Shown: piece after piece, positions 16,622-26,783 of the stretch
Position numbering within the stretch: position 1 is the stretch's first letter
How the letters are laid out: every line of letters starts with the position of its first letter
Origin: JAZOTM01 sp045657625
GTDB taxonomy: Bacteria > Bacillota > Clostridia > Lachnospirales > Lachnospiraceae
Reading direction: 5' to 3'
DNA: 64,000 nt
Assembly (NCBI GenBank): GCA_045657625.1
Contig: JAZOTM010000036.1
Coordinates: 1-64,000, forward strand
Position numbers and translations under genes: made by a program
Notes under the pieces: model-generated
The model's database searches: none
What the model was told of the DNA's origin: nothing
Seen by the model: the letters and a program-made list of their open reading frames with translations, nothing else

Positions 16622-18205
16622 ATGAAACAAGAACAAATTTTATTAGTCGCATTAAATGCGAAATACATACATTCCAATCCGGCTATTTATTCCTTGGCAG
16701 CGTATGCCAATGAGGTGACGGAAAATGTTATTTTGGCGGAATATACCATTAATGATCGATACGAAGATGTGTTATTTGGTATTTTGGAAAAAAATATTGG
16801 TGTGATTGGGTTTTCGGTTTATATCTGGAATGCGGATTTTATGCAGAAAATTATGGAAGATATTCACAAGATTAAACCGGAATGGCATCTTTTGGCAGGA
16901 GGGCCTGAGGCCACCAATGATTGGGAAACCTATTTGCAGTGGTGCGATGGAGTCATGCTGGGAGAGGGAGAAGAAAATTTTCGACGAATTGCAAAGGCGG
17001 TTTGGCAAGAGCAGGAGATTCCTTGGGATACACTGGAAGGGGTGGCTTATGAAAAGGACCGGCAAAGGCTTGTACGGGAGCCGGGAGTTACCAGCATGAC
17101 TTCCATGGATGAGATTCCTTTCCTATATAATCAGTTGGAACCTTTTGAAAATAGAATTATTTATTACGAATCTAGTCGTGGATGTCCATTCCGTTGTAGC
17201 TATTGTCTTTCTTCGATAGAGAAGAAAGTACGTTATCGTAGCATGGAGATTGTGTTAAAGGAACTGCAGTATTTTCTGGATAAACAAGTAAAACAGGTAA
17301 AGTTTATTGATCGTACCTTTAATAGTTCCTCGCAGCGAGCGCTTCAAATTTGGACCTATTTAAAGGAACATGATAACGGTATTACCAATTTCCATTTTGA
17401 AATTGGAGCAGATCTTTTAACGGAAGAAGAAATTGCCCTGCTAAAAACCCTACGCCCCGGCTTGGTGCAGCTGGAAATCGGGATTCAATCCACCAGTGAA
17501 AAAACCATGGATGTGATTCATCGAACCACGGATAATCAAAAATTGTTCCGTAATGTAAGAGCTTTGCGAGAAGCATATAATATCAATCTTCACACGGATT
17601 TGATTGCAGGTTTACCCTATGAGGATTATCAACGCTTTCAGCAGTCGTTTAATGATATTTATCCTTTGTATGCGGACCAGTTGCAACTTGGCTTTTTGAA
17701 GGTGTTAAAGGGGACAGATATGTACGACCATCGAGAAGAATATGGGTTGTTGTATGCCTCGCATCAACCCTATGAAGTTTTTTCTACCAAATGGCTGACC
17801 TATGAGGAGAACATGAAGTTGCATAAAGTTTGCGATGCAGTGGAACTTTTCTATAATGCGCAGATATTACGTTATAGCTTGAAATATATGGAGAATTATT
17901 TTTCCTCTCCTTATGAAATGTTCCAAAAACTGGCGGAATACTTAGAGGAAAACGGGTATCTTGGTATTGGAATTGCTACAAAAAAGAAGTATGAAATGAT
18001 AGAAGATTTTGGAGTCGGTCATGGATTGCCACCGGAGTTTCTCCAGTATGTAAAGTTTGATAAAATGTTACATACCCATCAAAGTCGCCGCATGTCTGCC
18101 ACAGAAACCTTTCTTTTTGATGGGAAAGAAAAAACCTATCGTTTTGACTATACGCAGATGCATCCTGTCACCGGAGAAGCCTTCGCAGAAGAGGTGGTTT
18201 TGTAA
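16622..18205 (+). CDS. B12-binding radical SAM protein with DUF4080-type C terminus
   Basis: The 527-residue protein begins with a cobalamin-binding Rossmann domain (about 5-135; no DxHxxG histidine, but typical GFSVYIWNADF and LAGGPEA phrases). A radical SAM core with the CPFRCSYC cluster motif (near 190) and EIGIQS follows, then a C-terminal domain of the DUF4080 kind (about 400-527). It should bind a 4Fe-4S cluster and S-adenosylmethionine; the substrate is unknown, and such proteins are often methyl- or tRNA/lipid-modifying. It is monocistronic, followed by a terminator. Confidence 0.88.
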   Translation: MKQEQILLVALNAKYIHSNPAIYSLAAYANEVTENVILAEYTINDRYEDVLFGILEKNIGVIGFSVYIWNADFMQKIMEDIHKIKPEWHLLAGGPEATNDWETYLQWCDGVMLGEGEENFRRIAKAVWQEQEIPWDTLEGVAYEKDRQRLVREPGVTSMTSMDEIPFLYNQLEPFENRIIYYESSRGCPFRCSYCLSSIEKKVRYRSMEIVLKELQYFLDKQVKQVKFIDRTFNSSSQRALQIWTYLKEHDNGITNFHFEIGADLLTEEEIALLKTLRPGLVQLEIGIQSTSEKTMDVIHRTTDNQKLFRNVRALREAYNINLHTDLIAGLPYEDYQRFQQSFNDIYPLYADQLQLGFLKVLKGTDMYDHREEYGLLYASHQPYEVFSTKWLTYEENMKLHKVCDAVELFYNAQILRYSLKYMENYFSSPYEMFQKLAEYLEENGYLGIGIATKKKYEMIEDFGVGHGLPPEFLQYVKFDKMLHTHQSRRMSATETFLFDGKEKTYRFDYTQMHPVTGEAFAEEVVL

Positions 18206-18283
18206 AAATACTCAAAAAGTGTCATTTACAAGAAAAAAATCACGCGTTATGATAAGGAAAATTTTTGTTGAAGAAGAATTGGC

Positions 18284-18324
18284 AAAGGAGCCTTGGACTT
18301 GGAATAAGTCCGGGCTCCTTTTTT
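18284..18324 (+). terminator. Terminator after the radical SAM gene
   Basis: A two-part stem (GGAGCC with GGCTCC, inner GGACTT with AAGTCC) is followed by T6. It separates the radical SAM gene from gltB. Confidence 0.88.
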
Positions 18325-18354
18325 GTATCCTGGAAAATTCTGTATAGTTTCTAC

Positions 18355-18423
18355 GATATAAAAAGCGCTCCGTTAGGGAGATACACGCGGCATGAGAATG
18401 TCGAAAGCGACGTTCTTTCTATA
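18355..18423 (+). repeat. GCGCTCCG repeat, copy upstream of gltB
   Basis: The copy starts with GATATAAAAAGCGCTCCG, continues through GAGATACACGCGG and ends with the hairpin GAATGTCG-AAAG-CGACGTTC followed by TTTCTATA. The hairpin differs from the copy at 44552 in its loop and in one stem base that still pairs (G-T instead of A-T), so structure rather than sequence is conserved. It lies in the gltB leader. Confidence 0.7.
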
Positions 18424-18467
18424 AAGTGGTTTCCTAACGGTATTCGAGATAAGGAAGGATGGAAGAT

Positions 18468-21400
18468 ATGCAAGTAGAGCAAAAAGGCTTATATGATGCA
18501 AGATTTGAACACGACAATTGCGGTATCGGTGCAGTGGTTAGCTTAAAGGGGGAGAAGACCCATAAAACCGTATCGGATGCCTTGTCCATAGTAGAGAACC
18601 TGGAACATCGTGCAGGAAAAGATGCGGATGGAAAAACCGGGGATGGTGTTGGAATTTTGCTTCAGATTTCCCATAACTTTTTTCAAAAGGTCACGAAAGA
18701 AGTGGGAATTTCCATTGGAAAGGAACGGGATTATGGAATTGGAATGTTCTTTTTCCCGCAGGAAGAGGCACTTCGTAGCAGAGCTATGAAAATGTTTGAG
18801 ATTTTAGTGGAAAAGGAAGGCCTTCGTTTTCTGGGATGGAGAAAGGTCCCAGTAAATCCGGGAATTTTAGGAAAAACGGCTTTGGATTGCATGCCTTACA
18901 TCTGCCAAGGATTTATTGAAAGACCGGCAAATATAGCACAGGGATTGGATTTTGATCGAAAGTTATATGTGGTAAGACGGTTGTTTGAGCAGACTTGTGA
19001 AGAAAATACTTACGTGGCTTCTTTATCCGGAAGAACCATTGTGTATAAAGGTATGTTTTTGGTGGGACAGCTTCGTAGTTTTTATCAGGATTTGTTGGAT
19101 GAGGATTATTGTTCCGCGATTGCGTTGGTACATTCCAGATTTTCCACAAATACCACACCTTCTTGGGAAAGAGCACATCCAAACCGCTTGATTGTACACA
19201 ATGGAGAAATCAATACCATCAAGGGAAATGCGGACAAAATGCTGGCGCGAGAAGAGACCATGGTGTCCAGCTTCTTGGAAGAGGAAATGGCAAAGATTAC
19301 CCCGGTAGTGACAGCCTCCGGCTCCGATTCAGCGATGTTGGATAATACCCTGGAATTTTTGATGATGAATGGAATGCCGCTTCCTTTGGCAGTCATGATT
19401 ACGATTCCGGAACCTTGGCTGAAAAATAAGGATATGGACCAGAAGAGAAAGGATTTTTATCAGTACTATGCGACGATGATGGAGCCTTGGGATGGTCCGG
19501 CCTCTATTTTATTCTCCGATGGAGATATGATGGGTGCGGTGTTGGATCGAAACGGGCTTCGTCCTTCCCGCTACTATGTCACCAAGGATGACTATTTGAT
19601 TTTATCTTCGGAAGTAGGTGTGTTACCGGTTGACGAAGGAAATATCAAGAAAAAAGATCGTCTGAAGCCGGGAAAAATGCTTTTGGTAGATACCCGAAAG
19701 GGAAAATTATATAGCGATGAAGAGATCAAAGAAAAATTTGCCACAAGACAACCGTTTGGTCAGTGGTTGGATCAGAATCTTGTGGAACTGAAAAATTTGA
19801 AAATTCCGAATAAGGCAGTGGAAACCTATAGCAAAGAAGAACGTGTTCGTCTCCAAAAAGCCTTTGGTTATAGCTTTGAAGATGTAAAAGAGCAGATTCT
19901 TCCTATGGCTTTGTCCGGTTCAGAGGGAATTGGAGCCATGGGTGTGGATGTTCCATTGGCAGTATTACAGGAAAATCATTTGCCACTCTTTGATTACTTC
20001 AAACAGCGTTTTGCGCAAGTAACCAATCCACCAATTGATTCCATTCGTGAGGATGTGGTGACAGCAACTACTATTTTCCTTGGAAGTGCAGGAAATGTGT
20101 TACAGGAAAAGGAAGAAAATTGTAAGTTGTTACGTATTAACAACCCGATTTTAACTTCTACGGACCTTATGAAGATTCGTGCAATGGATGTAGAGGGCTT
20201 TAAGGTAGAAACCATACCGATTACTTATTACAAAAATACATCCTTGGAAAAAGCAGTGCAGCATTTGTTTGTGGAAGCGGATCGTGCTTACCGCGATCGA
20301 GCAAATATTTTGATTTTGTCCGATCGAGGTGTGGATGAAAATCATGTGGCGATTCCGTCTTTGCTGGCGGTAGCAGCCTTGCAGCATCATTTGGTACAAA
20401 CCAAAAAACGTACACAGCTTTCTGTGATTTTGGAAAGTGGCGAGCCGAGAACAGTTCATCATTTTGCTACCTTGCTTGGCTATGGAGCATCCGCAATCAA
20501 TCCGTATTTGGCACAGGAAAGTATTCGCGAATTGATTGATAACGGTCTTTTGGAAAAAGATTATTATGCAGCAGTCAATGATTACAATGATGCCGTAATT
20601 ACCGGTATTGTAAAAATTGCATCCAAAATGGGAATTTCCACCATTCAGTCTTACCAGGGTGCAAAGATTTTTGAATGTATCGGAATTCACAGAGATGTGA
20701 TTGATAAATATTTTGAAGGAACCGTAAGCCGTATTGGCGGTATCGGAATGCAGGAAATCCAAGATGACGTAGAGACCTTGCATGATCAGGCTTTTGATCC
20801 GTTGGGACTTTCTGTGGATGAAACCTTATCTTCCACCGGAGATCATAAAATGCGTGCCAAGGGAGAGGAACATTTATATACACCGGAAACCATTCATTTG
20901 TTACAGTTTGCGACCAGAACCGGTGATTACAACATGTTCAAGGAATTTACCAAAAAGGTTACGGAACAGGATCATATGGCTAATTTAAGAGGTCTGCTTG
21001 ATTTTAAGTATCCGTCGAAGGGGATTTCTATCGATAAAGTGGAATCCGTGGATTCCATTGTAAGACGTTTTAAAACCGGTGCCATGAGTTATGGTTCCAT
21101 TTCCAAAGAAGCCCATGAAGCGTTGGCCATTGCCATGAATGAATTACATGGAAAGTCTAACACCGGTGAAGGTGGAGAAGATGAAGACCGTTTGGTCATT
21201 GGAAAAGATGGAAAGAATCGCTGTTCAGCCATTAAACAGGTGGCATCGGGACGATTTGGTGTTACATCTCGTTACTTGGTGTCTGCAGAGGAAATTCAGA
21301 TTAAAATGGCCCAAGGAGCAAAGCCGGGAGAAGGCGGACATTTACCCGGAAAAAAGGTATATCCGTGGATTGCAAAAACACGTATGTCTACACCGGGTGT

Positions 21401-23015
21401 ATCCTTAATTTCCCCGCCACCACACCATGATATTTATTCCATTGAAGATTTGGCAGAGTTGATTTATGACTTAAAGAATGCCAATAAGAATGCAAGAATT
21501 TCCGTAAAATTAGTGTCTGAAGCCGGAGTGGGAACTGTTGCTTCCGGTGTTGCAAAAGCAGGAGCACAGGTTATTTTGATTTCCGGTTACGATGGTGGAA
21601 CCGGTGCTGCACCAATTACCTCCATTCATAATGCAGGAATGCCTTGGGAACTTGGCTTGGCAGAAACCCATCAGACCTTAATGCGAAATCAATTACGGAA
21701 TAAAGTGGTTTTGGAAACAGATGGAAAATTGATGTCCGGAAGGGATGTGGCCATTGCAGCGATGCTTGGAGCAGAAGAATATGGCTTTGCCACAGCACCT
21801 TTAGTTACCTTGGGTTGTGTCATGATGCGTGTCTGCAACAAGGATACCTGTCCGGTAGGTGTGGCTACACAGAATCCGGAACTTCGTAAGCGTTTTGCGG
21901 GAAAACCGGAATATGTTGTGAACTTTATGCGATTTGTAGCCCAAGAGTTGCGTGAATATATGGCAGCTTTAGGTGTGCGTACCTTAGATGAATTAGTGGG
22001 TAGAACGGATTTACTGTGCTTGAAGGAAGAGGCAAAGGTAGGAAGAAATGGATTGGTAGATTTATCCGCAGTTTTGGAAAATCCATATCCACAGAAGGGA
22101 CAGATTTCCTACGAAAAGAAGGATGTATATGACTTTAAATTAGAGGAAACCTTAGATGAAAAGGTGCTTTTAAAGGAATTTGCTACGGCCTTAAAGAAAA
22201 AGGAAAAGAAAAGCTTCCGGATGCAGGTAAAGAATACGGATCGTGCGTTTGGAACCTTGTTTGGCGCAGAACTTACCAGACAGTTTGGCACCTCTTTGGA
22301 GGAGGATACGTATCACATTGTCTGTGAAGGCGCCGGTGGTCAAAGTTTTGGTGCCTTTATTCCAAAAGGCCTTACTTTGGAACTTTCCGGAGACGTGAAT
22401 GACTATTTAGGAAAAGGGTTATCCGGCGGAGAACTTTTGGTGTACCCACCGAAGGAAGCGACTTATGCACCGGAAGAGAATATTCTTGTGGGTAACGTTG
22501 CTCTTTACGGGGCAACCAGTGGAAAAGCGTTTTTAAATGGTATCGCAGGGGAACGTTTCTGTGTAAGAAATTCCGGGGCGACTGCGGTAGTAGAAGGTTG
22601 TGGAGATCATGGTTGTGAATATATGACCGGAGGACGCGTGGTAATCCTGGGAGAAACCGGAAAGAACTTTGCAGCAGGAATGAGTGGCGGTATTGCCTAC
22701 GTATTGGATGAAGATTCCAGTCTTTACAAACGGTTGAACAAAGGGATGGTTTCTTTGGAAAGCGTTACAGATAAATATGATGTTTTAGAATTAAAAGCTT
22801 TGATAGAGGAACATGTGCAGAAAACCGGATCTAAGAAGGGTAGAGAAATTTTTGAGAACTTCCGGGAATATTTGCCGAAGTTTAAGAAGGTAGTTCCTTA
22901 TGACTACAAAAAAATGATGATGACCATTGTGCAAATGGAAGAAAAAGGTCTTTCTGCAGAGCAAGCACAAATGGAAGCATTTCAACTTTTAACGAAAGGG
23001 AACGGGAAGGAATAA
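18468..23015 (+). CDS. gltB: Glutamate synthase large subunit
   Basis: The roughly 1515-residue protein has a short propeptide and then the N-terminal nucleophile Cys18 in HDNCGIGAVVSLKG of the class II amidotransferase domain. The central domain, the FMN-binding synthase barrel (GGHLPGKKVYPWIA, GYDGGTGAAP) and the 3Fe-4S cysteines in CVMMRVCNKDTCPVG follow. The C-terminal GXGXG beta-helix domain shows GNVALYGATSGKAF. With GltD it makes two glutamates from glutamine and 2-oxoglutarate. ATG 18468 is chosen because GGAAGG lies nine bases upstream; the in-frame ATG 18459 would overlap the ribosome site. It is followed after 3 bp by gltD. Confidence 0.97.
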   Translation: MQVEQKGLYDARFEHDNCGIGAVVSLKGEKTHKTVSDALSIVENLEHRAGKDADGKTGDGVGILLQISHNFFQKVTKEVGISIGKERDYGIGMFFFPQEEALRSRAMKMFEILVEKEGLRFLGWRKVPVNPGILGKTALDCMPYICQGFIERPANIAQGLDFDRKLYVVRRLFEQTCEENTYVASLSGRTIVYKGMFLVGQLRSFYQDLLDEDYCSAIALVHSRFSTNTTPSWERAHPNRLIVHNGEINTIKGNADKMLAREETMVSSFLEEEMAKITPVVTASGSDSAMLDNTLEFLMMNGMPLPLAVMITIPEPWLKNKDMDQKRKDFYQYYATMMEPWDGPASILFSDGDMMGAVLDRNGLRPSRYYVTKDDYLILSSEVGVLPVDEGNIKKKDRLKPGKMLLVDTRKGKLYSDEEIKEKFATRQPFGQWLDQNLVELKNLKIPNKAVETYSKEERVRLQKAFGYSFEDVKEQILPMALSGSEGIGAMGVDVPLAVLQENHLPLFDYFKQRFAQVTNPPIDSIREDVVTATTIFLGSAGNVLQEKEENCKLLRINNPILTSTDLMKIRAMDVEGFKVETIPITYYKNTSLEKAVQHLFVEADRAYRDRANILILSDRGVDENHVAIPSLLAVAALQHHLVQTKKRTQLSVILESGEPRTVHHFATLLGYGASAINPYLAQESIRELIDNGLLEKDYYAAVNDYNDAVITGIVKIASKMGISTIQSYQGAKIFECIGIHRDVIDKYFEGTVSRIGGIGMQEIQDDVETLHDQAFDPLGLSVDETLSSTGDHKMRAKGEEHLYTPETIHLLQFATRTGDYNMFKEFTKKVTEQDHMANLRGLLDFKYPSKGISIDKVESVDSIVRRFKTGAMSYGSISKEAHEALAIAMNELHGKSNTGEGGEDEDRLVIGKDGKNRCSAIKQVASGRFGVTSRYLVSAEEIQIKMAQGAKPGEGGHLPGKKVYPWIAKTRMSTPGVSLISPPPHHDIYSIEDLAELIYDLKNANKNARISVKLVSEAGVGTVASGVAKAGAQVILISGYDGGTGAAPITSIHNAGMPWELGLAETHQTLMRNQLRNKVVLETDGKLMSGRDVAIAAMLGAEEYGFATAPLVTLGCVMMRVCNKDTCPVGVATQNPELRKRFAGKPEYVVNFMRFVAQELREYMAALGVRTLDELVGRTDLLCLKEEAKVGRNGLVDLSAVLENPYPQKGQISYEKKDVYDFKLEETLDEKVLLKEFATALKKKEKKSFRMQVKNTDRAFGTLFGAELTRQFGTSLEEDTYHIVCEGAGGQSFGAFIPKGLTLELSGDVNDYLGKGLSGGELLVYPPKEATYAPEENILVGNVALYGATSGKAFLNGIAGERFCVRNSGATAVVEGCGDHGCEYMTGGRVVILGETGKNFAAGMSGGIAYVLDEDSSLYKRLNKGMVSLESVTDKYDVLELKALIEEHVQKTGSKKGREIFENFREYLPKFKKVVPYDYKKMMMTIVQMEEKGLSAEQAQMEAFQLLTKGNGKE

Positions 23016-23018
23016 AAA

Positions 23019-24506
23019 ATGGGAAAACCAACTGGATTTTTAGAATATGAAAGAAAAGAGTCTGCTTGTGAAAGCCCAAAGGAAAGAGTGAAGCATTATA
23101 AAGAGTTTCATGCGCCCTTATCACAGGAAGAACAAAAAAAGCAGGCAGCCCGTTGTATGGAATGTGGCGTACCCTTTTGTCAATATGGAGAGAGCATTCG
23201 GGGCATGACCTCCGGATGTCCTCTGCACAATTTAATTCCGGAATGGAACGATTTTATTTATCACGGAAATTTGGAACAGGCTTATGTGCGTTTGCATAAA
23301 ACCAGTAATTTTCCGGAATTTACATGCCGCGTATGTCCGGCCCTTTGTGAAAAGGCTTGTACTTGTGGATTAAATGGAGAACCGGTTTCTATTCGAGAAA
23401 ATGAACGTGCAGTGATTGAATATGCTTATGCAAATGGACTTGCGGTGGCAAATCCACCGAAAAACAGAACCGGAAAAAAAGTGGCCGTGATTGGCTCCGG
23501 CCCTTCCGGTCTTGCAGTGGCAGATCAGTTAAATCAAAGAGGACATTCCGTAACGGTATATGAACGTCAAGATCGAGTAGGCGGTTTACTTCGTTATGGA
23601 ATTCCAAACATGAAATTAGAAAAAGAAGTCATCGACCGTAAAGTGCAGATTATGGAAGAAGAGGGAATCACCTTTTTGGTAAATCAAAATGTGGGGAAAG
23701 ATGTAAATGCCAAGGATTTGGTAAAACAGTATGATGCTGTAATCCTAGCCTGTGGAGCTTCAAATCCGAGAGATTTAAAACTGGAAGGTCGCGAGGCAAA
23801 TGGCATTCATTTTGCAGTGGACTTTTTAACATCCACTACAAAAGCACTTTTAAACCAAACATATGACCAAGGAGATTATATTTCCGCAGCCAAGAAGGAT
23901 GTGGTAGTAGTAGGCGGTGGTGATACCGGAAATGATTGCGTGGGCACCTGTATTCGCCAAGGATGCAAGAGTGTGTTGCAATTGGAAATGATGCCGGAGC
24001 CACCGAAGGAAAGATTGGAGAGCAATCCATGGCCGGAGTGGCCGAAGGTGTTAAAAACCGATTATGGCCAGGAGGAAGCAATTGCATTGTTTGGAAAAGA
24101 CCCAAGACAATATTGCACCACGGTAAAGAAATGTTTGACAGACAAAAAGGGAAATTTGAAATCCATTGTAATTGTAGAATTGGAAAGCAAGTGGGATGAA
24201 AAAACCGGACGTATGCAAATGGTAGAAAAAAGTGGTTCGGAAAAAGAAATTCCATGTCAGTTGCTGTTGATTGCAGCAGGTTTCTTGGGATCTGAAAGCT
24301 ATGTAACCAAGGCATTTGGTGTAGAAGTGAACGAAAGAACCAATGTAAAAACAGGCGTCCATGCATACCAAACAAGTCAAAAGAAGGTATATGCAGCAGG
24401 CGATATGCACACCGGACAATCCTTGGTGGTAAAGGCTATTCATGAAGGACGACTTTGTGCAGCAGAAGTGGATAAAGATTTAATGGGTTATACCTTTTTA
24501 CAATAG
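23019..24506 (+). CDS. gltD: Glutamate synthase small subunit
   Basis: The 495-residue flavoprotein has N-terminal 4Fe-4S cysteines (RCMECGVPFC, then CRVCPALCEKAC), an FAD-binding GSGPSGLAVA motif near 155 and an NADPH-binding GGGDTGNDC near 305. It feeds electrons from NADPH to GltB. Only 3 bp separate it from gltB, so the two are translationally linked. The length is normal for the family. Confidence 0.97.
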   Translation: MGKPTGFLEYERKESACESPKERVKHYKEFHAPLSQEEQKKQAARCMECGVPFCQYGESIRGMTSGCPLHNLIPEWNDFIYHGNLEQAYVRLHKTSNFPEFTCRVCPALCEKACTCGLNGEPVSIRENERAVIEYAYANGLAVANPPKNRTGKKVAVIGSGPSGLAVADQLNQRGHSVTVYERQDRVGGLLRYGIPNMKLEKEVIDRKVQIMEEEGITFLVNQNVGKDVNAKDLVKQYDAVILACGASNPRDLKLEGREANGIHFAVDFLTSTTKALLNQTYDQGDYISAAKKDVVVVGGGDTGNDCVGTCIRQGCKSVLQLEMMPEPPKERLESNPWPEWPKVLKTDYGQEEAIALFGKDPRQYCTTVKKCLTDKKGNLKSIVIVELESKWDEKTGRMQMVEKSGSEKEIPCQLLLIAAGFLGSESYVTKAFGVEVNERTNVKTGVHAYQTSQKKVYAAGDMHTGQSLVVKAIHEGRLCAAEVDKDLMGYTFLQ

Positions 24507-24552
24507 AGGCAACCCTAGAAAATATAAATTTACAACACAGGAGGAACAAGGG

Positions 24553-26655
24553 ATGATGAAAAATATTCCGGAAATTTATGGTTCGAAAGTATTTAATGAT
24601 GCAGAAATGAAAAAACGTTTGCCAAAGGACGTTTATAAGGCATTGAAAAAAACAGTAGATGAAGGAATGCATTTGCAGATGGATTTGGCAAATGTGTTGG
24701 CACATGCCATGAAGGATTGGGCAATGGAAAATGGAGCAACGCATTTTACCCATTGGTTCCAGCCGATGACCGGTGTGACAGCAGAAAAACATGATTCCTT
24801 TATTTCTCCGGAAGCCGGTGGAGGAGTACTGATGACTTTCTCCGGAAAAGAATTGGTAAAGGGAGAACCGGATGCATCTTCCTTCCCATCCGGTGGTTTG
24901 CGTGCAACCTTTGAAGCAAGAGGCTATACCGCATGGGATCCAACCAGCTACGCGTTTATTAAAGACGATACCCTTTGCATTCCAACGGCATTTTGTTCTT
25001 ATAGTGGGGAAGCGTTGGATAAAAAGACTCCATTGCTTCGCTCGATGCAGGCCTTAGATAAACAGGCAATTCGTGCCCTCCGTTTATTTGGAAACACAGA
25101 GGCAAAAAGAGTGATTACCACAGTGGGACCGGAGCAGGAATATTTCCTTATTGATGAGGATGTCTATAAACAAAGACCGGATTTAATTTATACCGGACGT
25201 ACCCTTTTTGGTGGCAGACCTCCAAAGGGACAGGAAATGGAAGACCATTATTTTGGAACGATTAAGCCAAGAGTCTCTGCATATATGAAGGAACTGGATG
25301 AGGAACTTTGGAAGTTGGGAATTGCTGCAAAGACCAAACATAATGAAGTAGCTCCGGCACAGCATGAACTTGCACCTGTATTTTCCACCACAAACATTGC
25401 CACAGATCATAACCAGTTGACCATGGAAATGATGAAGCGTATCGCAGGTCGTCATCATATGGTTTGCCTGTTACATGAAAAACCATTTGCCGGTGTGAAT
25501 GGATCCGGAAAACATAACAACTGGTCTATTTCCACAGATCAGGGTGTGAACCTTTTGGAGCCTGGAGATACCCCATCTCAGAACGCGCAGTTTTTGTTTT
25601 TCCTGACTGCTGTAATTAAGGCAGTGGATGATTATCAGGAGTTATTACGTATGTCCGTTGCCTCTGCCGGCAATGATCATAGATTAGGCGCTAACGAAGC
25701 ACCTCCTGCTATTATGTCTGTTTTCTTAGGGGATGAATTACAGGAAGTCTTACAGTCCATTATGGATGGTACAGATTACCATGACAAAGAGAAGAAATTA
25801 ATGTCCATTGGTGCAACTGTGCTCCCACATATTCCAAAGGATACCACAGATCGTAACAGAACCTCACCGTTTGCTTTTACCGGAAATAAATTTGAGTTCC
25901 GTTCTGTTGGTTCTGCAGCATCTATTGCAGGTTGTAACACAGTATTAAATACCATCGTGGCAGAAGCTTTGGCTGAGTTTTCAGATCAGTTGGAAAAAGC
26001 AGATGATTTTGATGCAGCACTGAATACCTTAATCCGGGAAGAAATAACGAAGCATAAGAGAATTCTCTTTAACGGAAATGGCTATGGAGAAGAATGGCCA
26101 ATAGAAGCAGAAAAACGTGGACTTGCAAATTTGCGTTCTACTGTTGATGCGCTTCCCGCTTTTGTGGAAGAGAAGTCTGTAAAAGTATTTGAAAAACATA
26201 AGGTATACAGTAAGGCTGAAATGGATGCCAGATATGAGATTTTGTTGGAGAATTATTACAAGACCTTGCATATTGAAGCCTTGACCCTTTCTGATATGGT
26301 GGAAAAGGAGATTTTGTTTGCTTCTTCGGAGTATCAGACAGCTCTTGCAACCACAGTATTGCAGAAAAAAGAACTTGGACTTTCTACAAAACCGGAAGCT
26401 GAGTTATTAAGTAAAGCAGCGGCTGCGACAGAAAAGTTAAGCGACGGTTTACAGGAATTAAAGGCGGATGTAGAAAAAGCAGATGCTATGACAGATGCTT
26501 TGGAAATTTCTCGTTTCTATCATGATGTAATTTTAAATACCATGAATGAAATGAGAGAAGAAATAGATGTATTAGAGGCTATGATTCCGGGAGAAATTTG
26601 GCCATATCCGACTTATGGAGAGATGCTTTTTTCCATTGGTGGAGAGGCAGAATAG
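24553..26655 (+). CDS. glnN: Type III glutamine synthetase
   Basis: The 700-residue protein is a GSIII. The length is far above GSI, the N-terminal domain contains FTHWFQPMTG, and the catalytic part shows the GSIII motifs GPEQEYFLID, HNEVAPAQHELAP and GSGKHNNWSIST. It joins ammonium to glutamate in the cytoplasm using ATP. It has an AGGAGG site eight bases before the ATG. It sits 46 bp after gltD, so one transcript could supply the whole GS-GOGAT cycle. Confidence 0.96.
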   Translation: MMKNIPEIYGSKVFNDAEMKKRLPKDVYKALKKTVDEGMHLQMDLANVLAHAMKDWAMENGATHFTHWFQPMTGVTAEKHDSFISPEAGGGVLMTFSGKELVKGEPDASSFPSGGLRATFEARGYTAWDPTSYAFIKDDTLCIPTAFCSYSGEALDKKTPLLRSMQALDKQAIRALRLFGNTEAKRVITTVGPEQEYFLIDEDVYKQRPDLIYTGRTLFGGRPPKGQEMEDHYFGTIKPRVSAYMKELDEELWKLGIAAKTKHNEVAPAQHELAPVFSTTNIATDHNQLTMEMMKRIAGRHHMVCLLHEKPFAGVNGSGKHNNWSISTDQGVNLLEPGDTPSQNAQFLFFLTAVIKAVDDYQELLRMSVASAGNDHRLGANEAPPAIMSVFLGDELQEVLQSIMDGTDYHDKEKKLMSIGATVLPHIPKDTTDRNRTSPFAFTGNKFEFRSVGSAASIAGCNTVLNTIVAEALAEFSDQLEKADDFDAALNTLIREEITKHKRILFNGNGYGEEWPIEAEKRGLANLRSTVDALPAFVEEKSVKVFEKHKVYSKAEMDARYEILLENYYKTLHIEALTLSDMVEKEILFASSEYQTALATTVLQKKELGLSTKPEAELLSKAAAATEKLSDGLQELKADVEKADAMTDALEISRFYHDVILNTMNEMREEIDVLEAMIPGEIWPYPTYGEMLFSIGGEAE

Positions 26656-26701
26656 GACAAAAACCAAAAGGATTCTTAATAAAATTTAAGGATAATGTCC
26701 A

Positions 26702-26730
26702 TTGAAAAATTGGGTTATTTCGTGTATAAC
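26702..26730 (+). promoter_or_regulatory. Promoter of the PAP2 gene
   Basis: TTGAAA (26702-26707), a 17-bp spacer and TATAAC (26725-26730) lie about 50 bp before the start codon. Confidence 0.7.
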
Positions 26731-26783
26731 TACCTTAGAGTGCGTTTATGATAAGTTTTCTCATAGAATAAGAGGATGAAAAC

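Noticed and set aside
18265..18477. 70-residue frame between the radical SAM gene and gltB
   Set aside because: It crosses a strong terminator and the repeat, and overlaps the gltB ribosome site; no family resemblance.
20151..20783. 210-residue minus-strand frame inside gltB
   Set aside because: Antisense shadow of a conserved coding region, Cys/His/Ile-rich composition typical of antisense frames, no ribosome site.
23836..24375. 179-residue minus-strand frame inside gltD
   Set aside because: Antisense shadow; gltD is intact and fully explains the region.
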